DNA from: Pseudomonadota bacterium
Lineage (GTDB): Bacteria > Pseudomonadota > Alphaproteobacteria > Rhizobiales > Rhizobiaceae
Direction: 5' to 3'
DNA: 7,622 nt
Assembly (NCBI GenBank): GCA_023433855.1
Contig: JAEYTV010000561.1
Coordinates: forward strand, 1 to 7,622
Shown: positions 1 through 5,506 of the stretch, piece after piece
How the letters are laid out: each line of letters begins with the position of its first letter
How positions within the stretch are numbered: position 1 is the first letter of the stretch
Position numbers and translations under genes: made by a program
Notes under the pieces: model-generated
What the model was told of the DNA's origin: nothing
The model's database searches: none
The model's input: the letters and a program-made list of their open reading frames with translations, nothing else

Positions 1-2
1 TT

Positions 3-962
3 TTGAAGCAGTACCGAGATGAGGCGTTCTACGCACTGCCCGGCTTATTTGACGACCTATGGAACGACGCGGACGTACTGAACGAGGAAATACTTCGCGA
101 CTACCGAAAAGCTTTCAAATCCGCAGAGAAGCCACAGGATGAAGAAGCCTTCGAGAAGTTCATCCACAAATTTGTAAAGCCAGCCGCGCCCAAGAGTATT
201 GTCGTTGGTAGTGAGAAAAAAACGAAGGAGCGCACCTTCATACAAGGGTTTCGCAGGAAATATGATGAAATTCTGGTTCCTGCGCACGATGAAATTCTCG
301 AGGTCGCCCAACAGCACGGCTTCGGGCGGCCAGAATATGCCGGTCAGGATCCCCAGATCGAGATGGGAAGGTTTCTCGGTTGGCTGCGGCTCACCCAGGG
401 AAGCGGCGATGGTTGGCGTGAAACGTTGTTGCTCAATGACCCGACGCACCGCGCGGCGCGAATTGCCGAGAATGTGCGGGTCTGGCAGTCCACCGATGAC
501 ACGGTAAAGGGCGATATGTATCACGCGTCTTCAGAGATCGAGAATATCGCGAACATTCGCACTTACCTCTGTGATCCGAACGAGCTGGAACGGCTAAGTT
601 TTGACGAACTGTTCCGACACCTCACGGGCTGCCACGCTTTTCTGGAACGCTTGCGCTTCGTTTCCAAGGATATCGGGCAGAACCTGTCCGGCCTTGAACG
701 GTTGCGCATCGATTTCCAGAAAAGGAACACGCTTCCGGCAGTAGTGAGGACTGTCCGCTATCTACTGGCAGGGTCCGGCGATGCGATTGAACGTGCCTAT
801 GACTGCATTTTCGGCAGCTATAAGCTCAACGGGTTCGGTGAAGCGTGTGTAATGGAGTTGCTCGGCTGGGGCGACACCAAACGTCCGCCCTTTAACAATC
901 GCTCCATTCGAGGCATCCGCTTCCTTGGATTTGACGTGGAGCACCTAGTTGCCGGTGAGTAG
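3..962 (+). CDS. hypothetical protein, 5' end cut by window edge
   Basis: I do not recognise this protein. At least 319 residues are visible; the frame is open to the left edge and the TTG at position 3 is only the first possible start inside the window, so the true start probably lies upstream. It has no signal peptide or membrane segment. It is rich in charged helices, with a basic, lysine-rich stretch around residues 59-86. The last 80 residues or so (about 240-319) form a compact unit with KRNTLPAVVRTVRYLLAG, then KLNGFGEACVMELLGWGD and FNNRSIRGIRFLGFDVE. This resembles a C-terminal helical module that I associate, from memory only, with uncharacterised proteins near restriction or defence genes. 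That link is weak. It converges on the minus-strand gene ending at 1122. Coding confidence is good from length and natural composition; function is unknown. Confidence 0.8.
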   Translation: MKQYRDEAFYALPGLFDDLWNDADVLNEEILRDYRKAFKSAEKPQDEEAFEKFIHKFVKPAAPKSIVVGSEKKTKERTFIQGFRRKYDEILVPAHDEILEVAQQHGFGRPEYAGQDPQIEMGRFLGWLRLTQGSGDGWRETLLLNDPTHRAARIAENVRVWQSTDDTVKGDMYHASSEIENIANIRTYLCDPNELERLSFDELFRHLTGCHAFLERLRFVSKDIGQNLSGLERLRIDFQKRNTLPAVVRTVRYLLAGSGDAIERAYDCIFGSYKLNGFGEACVMELLGWGDTKRPPFNNRSIRGIRFLGFDVEHLVAGE

Positions 963-994
963 CGAAAATTATTGGAGCAGTTACGGGCCAACCC

Positions 995-1012
995 CAGACA
1001 GTCCGTTGTCTG
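995..1012. terminator. weak hairpin between convergent genes
   Basis: CAGACA at 995-1000 pairs with TGTCTG at 1007-1012 across a six-base loop, in the 159-bp gap between two genes that end facing each other. There is no T-run on either side, so it would be a poor intrinsic terminator. It is listed because it is the best hairpin I found where a bidirectional terminator would be expected. Confidence 0.2.
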
Positions 1013-1121
1013 AACGCCTGGCGCTAAGCTGGCCTTCCGATCCGCCACAGCCGCATAGTTGCCGACTAGCACACGTGAAATCTCGACGCGACTGACCGAG
1101 CCCGTCCGGCAACATGGTCTG

Positions 1122-2150
1122 CTAGGTCGCTTGGGTGAGCTTGTCTGCCTTCGTCTGCCATGCAGCCTTTCTTGCCTGTTGGTTTTCCAGGTTTCTGGCC
1201 GCTTCTTCCACCCATATTGGTGAAGACACTATTGTTTCTAGTTCATTTAGAGCGGAAGAACGACGGCTTTCCGATGCGGCGGAAAGCTTGAATGTCTTAG
1301 CGATGAGGTCGACCGCAATATCATTATCCCCAAGGCCAAACCGCCATCGCCAGTCGTTTTCGGCAATAACGTCGGGGTATCTCTGGATGAACTTGGCAAG
1401 AACCGCTTTCAGATCAATTTGCAATGGGGTTAGTAGCCCTGCGTCGACGAACGTGTTGGTCGTCACCCAAATGCGGTCGCCGGCGCGCCCGTAGAAGTCA
1501 TGCAGCGTTCTATGATCCGTGCCCGCTACGTCGACAATTGCGCGGGTGGGGCCAGCCGGCGGCAACTCCACGGTCTTCTCGATAGTTCCAAACAATAGGC
1601 CGCCCTGGAACGGCGTTACCACCGTAGCGATGGGAGATCCCCTCCGCGCCAGGCGCTGCTCCGTCCTCATCCAGAGAAGCGTCGGCCAGAGCTTTGTCAT
1701 CTCCAACTGGACTTCGGCCAAGGTTCGCAGGTTTCCCTGTCGCTCCACCACCCGTTCGAAAAGGTGAGGACGGGTTCCGCCCGGCATCGAGCCACTCACG
1801 AATATTATGCTGTCCTCGCGCAGGATGAGTGTGTGGTTTTCCGCCGTAATGAACGTCTGTTTGCCTTCATGTACCACCCTCGTCTCATAGACCATGAGCC
1901 CGACGTGCCGTGGCTTCGACGATACGCTGCGGGGGGCACGTACCAACAGAAAATCCGGGATGTCGTCTCGAAGATCGGCCTCAAGCCGAGCCAGTGCGTC
2001 CCTCAGGTTGGCCCGACGGTTGTTCCCTTCTTCGTACAGCTGCACGGCTCGCCTCAGAACGCTGTCCGCCGGCTGTGAGCCCGTGGGCCGCCGTCTCGAA
2101 ATCTCGTGTACGCGAACCTTTACAAAGCGCTTGGCCTCTTTTGCCAACAT
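1122..2150 (-). CDS. hypothetical protein, 342 residues, cytosolic
   Basis: This is a complete open frame of 342 residues that I do not recognise. The ATG at 2148-2150 is preceded by AGGGA (plus-strand 2159-2163) at a spacing of eight bases, which supports this start. The first 65 residues are strongly basic and helical (KEAKRFVKVRVHEISRRR, then a long charged helix with ALARLEADLRDD). The centre (about 85-230) looks like mixed alpha/beta structure with short hydrophobic strands such as HTLILREDSIIFVSG and GLLFGTIEKTVELP. The segment around 225-290 (DRIWVTTNTFVDAG, then DWRWRFGLGDNDIAVDLIAKTF) looks like a folded domain. The end is again a charged helix. There is no signal peptide or membrane segment. 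Nothing visible ties it to the convergent gene on its left; no partner gene is seen upstream on the same strand. Confidence 0.75.
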   Translation of the reverse strand: MLAKEAKRFVKVRVHEISRRRPTGSQPADSVLRRAVQLYEEGNNRRANLRDALARLEADLRDDIPDFLLVRAPRSVSSKPRHVGLMVYETRVVHEGKQTFITAENHTLILREDSIIFVSGSMPGGTRPHLFERVVERQGNLRTLAEVQLEMTKLWPTLLWMRTEQRLARRGSPIATVVTPFQGGLLFGTIEKTVELPPAGPTRAIVDVAGTDHRTLHDFYGRAGDRIWVTTNTFVDAGLLTPLQIDLKAVLAKFIQRYPDVIAENDWRWRFGLGDNDIAVDLIAKTFKLSAASESRRSSALNELETIVSSPIWVEEAARNLENQQARKAAWQTKADKLTQAT

Positions 2151-3036
2151 GATCTAGGTCCCTGCATCAGTGCAGATTGTCTGGGTGGGCTGCCTCAATT
2201 CTTCCTTGATAGCGGCAGCCAGCAAACCAAACCTCGGCATCGGACCTAGTCAAGGCTGTCAGAAGAGCCGAGAAAGGACGCAGAGTTGCAGCTAGCGGTT
2301 CGGCACGGAAGGGCCGCTTTCCAAGTCCGCTAACCAAAAGCGGTCAGGCGGGAATCCACCCCATCCCGGTCATTCCGCATTTGTGAGTTCACAGCCTAGC
2401 AATCAGCGACCGCGCAAAAGAAGCCGCACTTGCCGCGATCTCAGCCGGTAGAGGCTCGGACCGACTAACCCGCAGGTGTGTCGGCGCGTTAGCCACGGCT
2501 TGAACCGGCTGGTGTCCCAAGGCGAGGTCGCCCGGTATTCGTTCTTCCGGCGTTCCTCCTCGGAGGGGGCTTTGCTGGCGATCCACTGCATCAGTCCCGC
2601 GATGATAGGACGGTTCCGTAGCCGCTGTGGCGGTCTCCGGCACGGGTGCGCTTCTGCGGAAGAGGTCGAGGCCTAACAACTGTCTATCTCCATGCTGGGG
2701 GCGGCGCTGCGGCAAGGAGAGGAAACGCAGCGCCGCCCAAGTCAACGCAAAAATCGTCGTTGCGAGCCGGGCCGAATGGCTACTCGCGCCACTCTGCTGC
2801 GCAAGCTGCCATGAGGTCCGGTGTCGGGTCGTTCGGGCCGAGCGGCGGCGGGGCAGCGCGGGACGGTCGCTGCCGGTCACGGATTATCACCGGAGCCTCC
2901 GAAAGTGGGGCGAGCGCAACCGGGGGCTCTCTTCTTTCGCCGGGAGGAAGCGCGGTGGCGCTGGCGGTTGTGCTCCGGAGAGAGAAAGATTTCTTCGAGA
3001 GACCGCGTGCCGGTATCCGAAGGATGCCGGGAACGG
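2151..3036. other. stretch without a convincing gene
   Basis: About 890 bases with no gene I can defend. Open frames exist on both strands, but their products are arginine-, serine- and proline-rich, as expected from GC-rich shadow frames. The two minus-strand frames at 2389-2880 and 2403-2591 overlap; short parts of each read sensibly (MQWIASKAPSEEERRKNEY in one, PAEIAASAASFARSLIARL in the other), so a frameshifted, decayed gene around 2400-2640 is possible. Other structures seen are CTGCA-tcag-TGCAG at 2162-2175, just upstream of the 342-residue gene, an inverted repeat CCGCTTT/AAAGCGG at 2314-2343, and the strong hairpin listed separately at 2699-2738. Confidence 0.5.
2699..2738. repeat. 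perfect 13-bp GC-rich inverted repeat
   Basis: GGGCGGCGCTGCG at 2699-2711 is the exact reverse complement of CGCAGCGCCGCCC at 2726-2738, with a 14-base purine-rich loop. The right arm and the bases before it (GAAACGCAGCGCCGCCC) nearly match the sequence in the leader of the candidate replication gene (AAAACGCAGCACCGCCCC, ending at 4118). No T-run follows on either strand, so it is more likely a protein-binding site or a structured RNA than a simple terminator. Its function is not known. Confidence 0.75.
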
Positions 3037-3085
3037 TTCTTCTTCTTTTTCCTGCTTCCTCTTTTGTTCTTCTTCTTTGTGGTGG
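3034..3085. other. A-free pyrimidine-rich tract, possible unwinding element
   Basis: No A occurs on the plus strand from 3034 to 3085, and from 3037 to 3078 the plus strand is almost entirely C and T (only two G). It contains a perfect 12-bp direct repeat, TTCTTCTTCTTT, at 3037-3048 and 3067-3078. It is AT-richer than its surroundings and directly abuts the palindromic array at 3082. Iteron-type origins commonly pair the initiator-binding repeats with an easily melted tract, so I infer a DNA unwinding element. The strand asymmetry is unusual and could equally favour triplex formation or an RNA-DNA hybrid. Confidence 0.5.
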
Positions 3086-3169
3086 ACATCCGTGTCCACT
3101 CTGGGTGGACATCCGTGTCACCTCACGAGTGGACATACGTGTCCACTCTGGGTGGACATTCCCGTCTAC
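3082..3169. repeat. iteron-like array of GTGGACA/TGTCCAC half-sites
   Basis: Four tandem units start at 3082, 3105, 3129 and 3152, giving periods of 23, 24 and 23 bp. Each has a left half GTGGACA, a four-base spacer, and a right half. The right half is a perfect TGTCCAC in units one (3093-3099) and three (3140-3146), degenerate TGTCACC in unit two (3116-3122) and CGTCTAC in unit four (3163-3169). The perfect units read GTGGACATCCGTGTCCAC and GTGGACATACGTGTCCAC, so each is a palindrome. The linker TCTGG is shared by units one and three. Periods near 22 bp and a position beside a replication-type gene fit plasmid iterons. The array starts three bases beyond that gene's stop codon. It could also be an operator array or an incompatibility locus. 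The repeats are certain; their role is inferred. Confidence 0.8.
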
Positions 3170-3172
3170 ACT

Positions 3173-4036
3173 TTAGCCGGGGTGTGCGGTTTTCACACGA
3201 GGATATTTGACCTTTTTGAAGTATTCGAACTCCAAAAGCATCGTCCGATGCCATTTACAGTAGAAGTCAATATCTGGATATTCGGGCATTGTGCGAAGCT
3301 TACCAAGTCCACGCCAATATAAGGCGATCCATTCAAAGAATTCGTGGCATTGGTCGGCCTCGTTCTCGGTCCAATAAAAATTAATTCTTCGCGCAAGCGA
3401 CGAATGCTGATCTGCCGTCCATGGTTTCCAGACTACGCCGGGCAGGTCGCTATATTCCTGCTCGAAGGCGCGGCGCATGGTCTTTTCGATTGCGGTCGGA
3501 TTAAGTGTGTCCACTCTTGGAGGGTGCGGCCAGAGCGTTGATACGAGCTTCGGCTTGGGCGGGCCATTCTCGCGCCTTGTGTTCGCGGCCTTCTTCGCTG
3601 CTCGCTTGCGCTTTTCAGACGCCAACGGCATATCTGGCCCCGGCTTCCAATTGGGGTTCGGCGTGATCTTCAAGCCCCTGCCGGTCAACTCCACCGTCAT
3701 AGCGCCGCGCTTAGTTAGCGAGCCGAGGATGCGTTGAAGCTGACGCTGGCTGTATCCGGTGCCCTTCGTCTTCGCGACCGGGTCTCCGTGCTCAAGCTTC
3801 TTGTAGGAGGTTAGGAGGTGCTCCCGGTTCATGTCGATGGACTGGTCAAAGATGACATCAAGAACCTGATATTCGGGAGCCGGTAAATGGGGAGACCATC
3901 CGCGCGGGATGCCGCGCATGATGTCCCGCTGCTGCTGGTAGTCGTATGGGCCTTTGTGCTGACGCGCTTTCGTATTGGTAGGGTCGTGCGAAGCGTCGTC
4001 GCCGTGGACGACGCGCAGGTGCGGTGCGTTCGACAT
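3173..4036 (-). CDS. putative plasmid-type replication initiator (winged helix)
   Basis: A 287-residue basic protein. Residues 50-125 look like a winged-helix DNA-binding domain: a helix with EYQVLDVIFDQSID, then a helix-turn-helix-like GYSQRQLQRILGSLTKRG, and a wing MTVELTGRGLKITPNP. A lysine/arginine-rich linker follows (about 139-156). The C-terminal part (about 180-287) is aromatic and helical (HEFFEWIALYWRGLG, FYCKWHRTMLLEFEYFKK). This layout resembles plasmid and phage replication proteins with an N-terminal wHTH, but I cannot name the family. I chose the ATG at 4034-4036 (MSNAPHLRVV) because the open frame further upstream runs through structured leader DNA and has an unnatural composition. 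No Shine-Dalgarno sequence precedes this ATG, which fits control by the leader structure. The iteron-like array and A-free tract lie immediately downstream. Alternatively it is a DNA-binding regulator of an integrative element. Confidence 0.65.
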   Translation of the reverse strand: MSNAPHLRVVHGDDASHDPTNTKARQHKGPYDYQQQRDIMRGIPRGWSPHLPAPEYQVLDVIFDQSIDMNREHLLTSYKKLEHGDPVAKTKGTGYSQRQLQRILGSLTKRGAMTVELTGRGLKITPNPNWKPGPDMPLASEKRKRAAKKAANTRRENGPPKPKLVSTLWPHPPRVDTLNPTAIEKTMRRAFEQEYSDLPGVVWKPWTADQHSSLARRINFYWTENEADQCHEFFEWIALYWRGLGKLRTMPEYPDIDFYCKWHRTMLLEFEYFKKVKYPRVKTAHPG

Positions 4037-4040
4037 GATG

Positions 4041-4119
4041 GGTGCCGTTTCAGGTGCCGTTGATGCCGTTAAATGGGGCGGTGCCACGTCAACGGCACTG
4101 AAAACGCAGCACCGCCCCA
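4041..4119 (-). promoter_or_regulatory. structured leader of the replication gene, possible pseudoknot
   Basis: Directly upstream of the ATG at 4036 there are three direct repeats of (G/A)TGCCGTT (4042-4049, 4054-4061, 4063-4070) and one inverted copy, AACGGCAC (4091-4098). A perfect 11-bp inverted repeat, TGGGGCGGTGC (4074-4084) with GCACCGCCCCA (4109-4119), encloses the inverted copy in its loop. Read as minus-strand RNA, the order is arm 1 (4119-4109), loop segment 2 (4098-4089), arm 3 (4084-4074), then segment 4 (4063-4054), and segments 2 and 4 are perfectly complementary over 10 bases. Stem 1-3 with pairing 2-4 would be an H-type pseudoknot; the two pairings could also compete. Leader pseudoknots control repZ translation in IncI-type plasmids; here that is only an analogy. 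The same repeats could instead be DNA operators for autoregulation. Confidence 0.55.
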
Positions 4120-4201
4120 GAAGCTCAACATCATGCCAGAGACGAAGAGCGTGGCATCTTCTGCCTAGCATGGCGAAGCAGACTTCTCTACTAGCTGGCG
4201 A

Positions 4202-4207
4202 TGTATA
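4202..4207 (-). promoter_or_regulatory. possible -10 box for the replication gene
   Basis: On the minus strand this reads TATACA, five of six matches to TATAAT. No good -35 sits at 17 bp; instead the GTTGCAA repeats at 4221-4237 occupy the -35 area, suggesting an activator-dependent or autoregulated promoter. Transcription from here would give a leader of roughly 160 bases covering the inverted repeats before the ATG at 4036. Confidence 0.3.
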
Positions 4208-4220
4208 GACACGAAAATCG

Positions 4221-4241
4221 GTTGCAACTTGTTGCAAAAAA
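4221..4241. repeat. tandem GTTGCAA motif, copy 1
   Basis: GTTGCAAC (4221-4228, itself a palindrome) is followed by GTTGCAA (4231-4237) at a 10-bp period, about one helical turn, and then an A-run. A closely similar arrangement occurs at 4814-4832. This copy lies between the candidate promoter of the minus-strand replication gene and the start of the plus-strand small-gene region, so it could act on both. Confidence 0.55.
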
Positions 4242-4289
4242 TTGTGGCAGAGTTAGTGTTGACTAAGAAACCGTCCGTTGCTTACTTCC

Positions 4290-4320
4290 TTGGACTGCAA
4301 TTATGCCGCCTACATATATT
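4290..4320 (+). promoter_or_regulatory. possible promoter for the small-gene pair
   Basis: TTGGAC at 4290-4295 resembles a -35 and TATATT at 4315-4320 a -10, with a long 19-bp spacer. This is the best match I found upstream of the gene at 4398, in a locally AT-rich stretch. A TTGACT at 4259-4264 is a better -35 but has only a poor -10 at the right distance. Confidence 0.25.
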
Positions 4321-4397
4321 TTCCGGGCTACCTTGCTGCCAGTCTCTGCCATACGGTAATTTGGCCCCAGATCATTTTGCAGGGGATACCAGAGATA

Positions 4398-4616
4398 ATG
4401 GCCACGGTTTCACTGATCGCCGCGCTATGGATGGCGGGCGGTGCGCTGTGCCTGTCCGGCATGGTGCCCGAAGCGCCGAATGAAGACCTAGCTGACTGCC
4501 TTGCCGGTGTCCGGGATTTTGAGCCTGCCGCGCTGTTGGCCCTGGCGATGTTTCTCGCGGTTTGGCCGGTGGTGTTCGTCGGCGCTCACCTTGGCAAGCG
4601 GCGCTCCAATGGCTAA
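4398..4616 (+). CDS. small two-helix membrane protein, unknown function
   Basis: A 72-residue protein with two hydrophobic segments: VSLIAALWMAGGALCLSGMV (about 4-23) and AALLALAMFLAVWPVVFVGA (about 44-63). They are joined by an acidic loop containing two aspartate/glutamate clusters and a cysteine. The tail is basic (HLGKRRSNG). By the positive-inside rule the C-terminus is probably cytoplasmic and the acidic loop periplasmic. I chose this ATG because the frame upstream has an unnatural composition; AGGGGA at 4381-4386 could be a distant ribosome site. Its stop overlaps the start of the next gene by eight bases, suggesting translational coupling. I do not recognise a family. Small membrane proteins of this type are common on mobile elements, but no function follows from the sequence. 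Confidence 0.6.
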   Translation: MATVSLIAALWMAGGALCLSGMVPEAPNEDLADCLAGVRDFEPAALLALAMFLAVWPVVFVGAHLGKRRSNG

Positions 4617-4809
4617 CAATCAAAGGTTGTTGGCCCGGCTTTACTCCGTCCGAGAGACCGTGGCGTGGCTTGTGACGCAAGACCCTGTGTATGTGCCGCT
4701 CTTCGAAAGGATAGAAGCCGATATTGCGGTCGAAGAGGCGAGGGGAGACATTGTCGCCCATGCCCGCGCAATCGTGAGGCTAAGTAAGTTGCTCAACGCG
4801 GACGGATAA
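4609..4809 (+). CDS. small soluble protein, 66 residues, unknown function
   Basis: The ATG at 4609-4611 overlaps the stop of the preceding membrane-protein gene (TAA at 4614-4616), so the two are probably co-transcribed and coupled. The product is predicted all-helical: MANNQRLLARLYSVRETVAW, then a PVYVPLFERIEADIAVEEARGD region and a final helix with AHARAIVRLSKLL. It is charged with heptad-like hydrophobic spacing and could form a short coiled coil. It has no membrane segment and no recognisable DNA-binding motif. I do not recognise the family. Just 3' of its stop lie the second TTGCAAC motif and the GGTTCCAAC repeats. The frame also opens further upstream inside the previous gene, but those starts would be embedded in it. 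Confidence 0.6.
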   Translation: MANNQRLLARLYSVRETVAWLVTQDPVYVPLFERIEADIAVEEARGDIVAHARAIVRLSKLLNADG

Positions 4810-4813
4810 AAGT

Positions 4814-4832
4814 TTGCAACGGGTGCAAAAAA
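4814..4832. repeat. TTGCAAC...TGCAAAAAA motif, copy 2
   Basis: TTGCAAC (4814-4820), three bases, then TGCAAAAAA (4824-4832). Copy 1 at 4222-4241 reads TTGCAAC, four bases, then TGCAAAAAA, so the two differ mainly by one inserted base in the spacer. Both point the same way and lie 592 bp apart, bracketing the two small genes. They could be regulator sites or remnants of recombination sites. Confidence 0.5.
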
Positions 4833-4841
4833 CGTCCAATC

Positions 4842-4862
4842 GGTTCCAACATTGGTTCCAAC
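4842..4862. repeat. tandem GGTTCCAAC repeat beside the integrase remnant
   Basis: GGTTCCAAC occurs at 4842-4850 and 4854-4862, a 12-bp period with ATT between. It lies 13 bp from the end of the broken tyrosine recombinase. Integrase genes often sit beside their attachment site and arm sites, so these could be arm-type binding sites. No tRNA gene end is visible here. Confidence 0.45.
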
Positions 4863-4875
4863 CAAATCTCCTAAC

Positions 4876-5340
4876 TCATTGATCTATATAGCATAATTTT
4901 TCAGAATGGGGTTTCCCTCCGGGCCCACCATTATCGTTATTTATCAATGCTTTATAGAGTGGTTCGTCAATAGGCTCGCCAAGCATCGGCTTGCGCGTGA
5001 CCAGACGCACGACTCGATCCATACCCTGGACCGCCAGCCGAACTTGCGACGCCTCGCGCGAATAGATCTCGGCATGATCGATATCGTCGTGACCGAGCAC
5101 ATCCATGAGCTGTCTCGTCGAGGCCTCCGGCTCAGCCAGATAGACGCCGAGCGATTTCCTCAGAACGGCTGCCATAGCCGTTGACTAAGACAGTCTCGCC
5201 GCGCGTGTCGGCTGCATCCAAGATCTCGGACAGCATCGGGGTGACCGGCACAAAAAGCCGTTTCCGTCAGTTCGTCCCTTGTTCGGCTGCCTACTGAGGC
5301 GTCGGCCCATCTCAGTCTAATGGCTCGCGTCCAAACCCGA
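4876..5340 (-). pseudogene. broken tyrosine recombinase (phage-type integrase)
   Basis: Fragments of one integrase appear in order on the minus strand but in different frames. Around 5326-5298 the reading is AIRLRWAD, typical of the strand after the first catalytic arginine. From 5260 to 5171 it is RLFVPVTPMLSEILDAAD, ending VLVNGYG, the usual beta-hairpin region, with a stop just before it (AAEQGTN, stop, RKRLF). From 5175 to 4876 a shifted frame gives LRKSLGVYLAE, STRQLMDVLGHDDIDHAEIY, which carries the second arginine (LRKS; the usual HxxR histidine is replaced by alanine), the GH motif and the tyrosine nucleophile. About 40 residues normally found between VLVNGYG and HGLRKS are missing. 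So deletion, frameshift and stops have inactivated it. Its end abuts the repeats at 4814-4862. The left boundary of the remnant near 5340 is uncertain. Confidence 0.8.
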
Positions 5341-5363
5341 AGCCATCAAGCTCTGAGCGAAGG

Positions 5364-5471
5364 GCCGCAGCCAACAACTTCGGCCTCCTGCTTATCGAGA
5401 TCATTGCGCAAATGATCTTACTGCCGATCTTGCTGTGGAAGACGTGGGTGGCCGAGCGGGAAGCAAGATAA
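5364..5471 (+). other. possible fragment of a small membrane protein
   Basis: One plus-strand frame reads AAANNFGLLLIEIIAQ, then MILLPILLWKTWVAEREAR and a stop at 5469-5471. It is a good single transmembrane helix with a charged cytoplasmic-type tail and sensible codon use. The frame is open back to a stop at 5294-5296 but offers no credible start before the internal ATG at 5412, and it overlaps the integrase remnant upstream. It may be a decayed C-terminal fragment or chance. Confidence 0.25.
5399..5417. repeat. 7-bp inverted repeat GATCATT/AATGATC
   Basis: GATCATT at 5399-5405 and AATGATC at 5411-5417 flank GCGCA. The centre is nearly self-complementary as well. It lies inside the possible membrane-protein fragment, between the integrase remnant and the next small gene. 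It could be an operator or simply coincidence. Confidence 0.35.
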
Positions 5472-5506
5472 ATGGTTGGTGTCCTGTGGTGGTTGGGGCG
5501 GTCGGG

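Noticed and set aside
955..1095. A frame beginning GTG at 955 that overlaps the end of the first gene and runs 46 codons.
   Set aside because: It has no ribosome site, and its composition is rich in serine, proline and arginine with no recognisable fold; most likely non-coding read-through of the intergenic region.
2389..2880. A 163-residue minus-strand open frame.
   Set aside because: The product is dominated by arginine, serine and alanine, its upper half spans the GC-rich hairpin, and an overlapping frame (2403-2591) reads about as well; at most part of a decayed gene.
3082..3146. The palindromic units considered as the terminator of the replication gene.
   Set aside because: The minus strand beyond them is purine-rich (AAAGAAG type), not U-rich, so no intrinsic terminator signature is present.
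3082..3169. Short regularly spaced repeats considered as a CRISPR array.
   Set aside because: The unit is only 23-24 bp with 4-6 bp spacers inside palindromic halves; there are no unique spacers of about 30 bp and no cas genes.
2646..3176. A 176-residue plus-strand open frame and overlapping plus-strand frames across the origin-like region.
   Set aside because: They translate the A-free tract and the iteron array into low-complexity and repeated peptides; a shadow of non-coding DNA.
4037..4237. An N-terminal extension of the replication protein up to position 4237.
   Set aside because: It would translate the repeat-rich leader; the residues are cysteine- and histidine-rich and unlike the rest of the protein, while MSNAPHLRVV is a typical start.
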